From positions 1 through 33,459 of the forward strand of contig JAGXAE010000008.1 in the NCBI GenBank assembly GCA_018971725.1: a stretch of DNA of 33,459 bases, given 5' to 3'. A program made the position numbers and the translations under genes. This document shows, piece after piece, positions 33,210 to 33,459 of this stretch. The notes under the pieces were generated by a model. It was given only the letters and a program-made list of their open reading frames with translations, did not search any database and was not told the origin of the DNA. The stretch is from Pseudomonadota bacterium. GTDB lineage: Bacteria > Pseudomonadota > Alphaproteobacteria > Acetobacterales > Acetobacteraceae. Each line of letters starts with the position of its first letter. The first letter of the stretch is position 1.

Positions 33210-33459
33210 ATGCGCTCACTTCTGATGACAACGACAGCGGCATTTCTGCTAAGCGGCGGCCTGGCCCTGGCGGACGAACATGGCGGCAGCACAACCACTA
33301 CGACCACGACGACGACTGTGCCCACGGTGAAAAACGCGGCGGCAGCGGGCGGCAGTGCGGCGGCCACCAGCGACGGCACCGCTGTCAACGCCAACGGTAA
33401 CACCCTGACCTCCAATTCCAACAATAGCATGGACATAACCAGAACACTGGTCTCCGTTG
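33210..33459 (+). CDS. Secreted Thr/Ala/Asn-rich protein, 5' part only
   Basis: The frame is open to the window edge (83 codons) and is missing from the track because no stop is reached. It begins MRSLLMTTTAAFLLSGGLALADEHGG, a clear Sec signal peptide with a likely cut after ALA. Nine consecutive Thr residues come next, then an Ala/Gly/Asn-rich stretch (GNTLTSNSNNSMD). AAAGGAAGG lies nine bases before the ATG. I do not recognise a family; low complexity suggests a surface or fibre-like protein. It is preceded by the sigma-54 promoter and is divergent from the outer-membrane protein gene. Confidence 0.72.
   Translation, partial: MRSLLMTTTAAFLLSGGLALADEHGGSTTTTTTTTTVPTVKNAAAAGGSAAATSDGTAVNANGNTLTSNSNNSMDITRTLVSV

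Overview
The window looks like chromosomal DNA of a GC-rich alphaproteobacterium, most likely an acetic-acid-bacteria relative or acidophile (Acetobacteraceae). That placement is inferred from protein character and codon use, not from a marker gene. No rRNA, tRNA or CRISPR array was seen.

Layout. (1) 1-1858, + strand: the end of an HI0933-type flavoprotein, a SAM methyltransferase and a LysE/RhtB exporter, overlapping like an operon. (2) 1867-13519: a surface-polysaccharide locus. It has a glycosyltransferase and a divergent Wzx-like flippase, then an eight-gene, tightly coupled minus-strand operon running from 13519 down to 4337. In transcription order this encodes a GtrB-like glycosyltransferase, a DUF2029 membrane glycosyltransferase, a NeuB-like synthase, an IlvB/YerE-like ThDP enzyme, RfbF, RfbG, RfbH and an extended SDR. 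RfbF-G-H make CDP-4-keto-3,6-dideoxyglucose. The adjacent ThDP enzyme and SDR suggest a branched-chain, yersiniose-like sugar.

(3) 13.67-27.11 kb: a probable integrated genomic island. It is bounded by direct repeats of about 240-250 bp, each carrying the upstream region and first ten codons of ettA; the last 57 bp are identical. The left copy leads into a tyrosine recombinase broken by a single-base frameshift. The right copy is fused to intact ettA, so the element seems to have entered the 5' end of ettA and supplied a replacement promoter and start. Cargo: a universal stress protein, an HPP-CBS membrane protein, an outer-membrane efflux lipoprotein, an HlyD/AaeA-like adaptor, a DUF1656 protein, a ClC-CBS chloride transporter, a MarR regulator, flavohaemoglobin (hmp), an NsrR/Rrf2 regulator with a clear operator, and a VapBC toxin-antitoxin pair at the right edge. 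Two near-identical palindromes (ATATCGT-N3-ACGATAT), before the stress protein and before the ClC gene, point to a MarR regulon inside the island. The theme is nitrosative, anion and acid stress.

(4) 27083-33459: core-like genes: ettA, a GNAT acetyltransferase, a small DUF2076-like protein, a class I aminotransferase, an Ohr/OsmC peroxidase and a large outer-membrane protein. Divergent from the last is a secreted Thr-rich protein running off the window, preceded by a textbook sigma-54 -24/-12 promoter and three upstream AGTTTAC copies.
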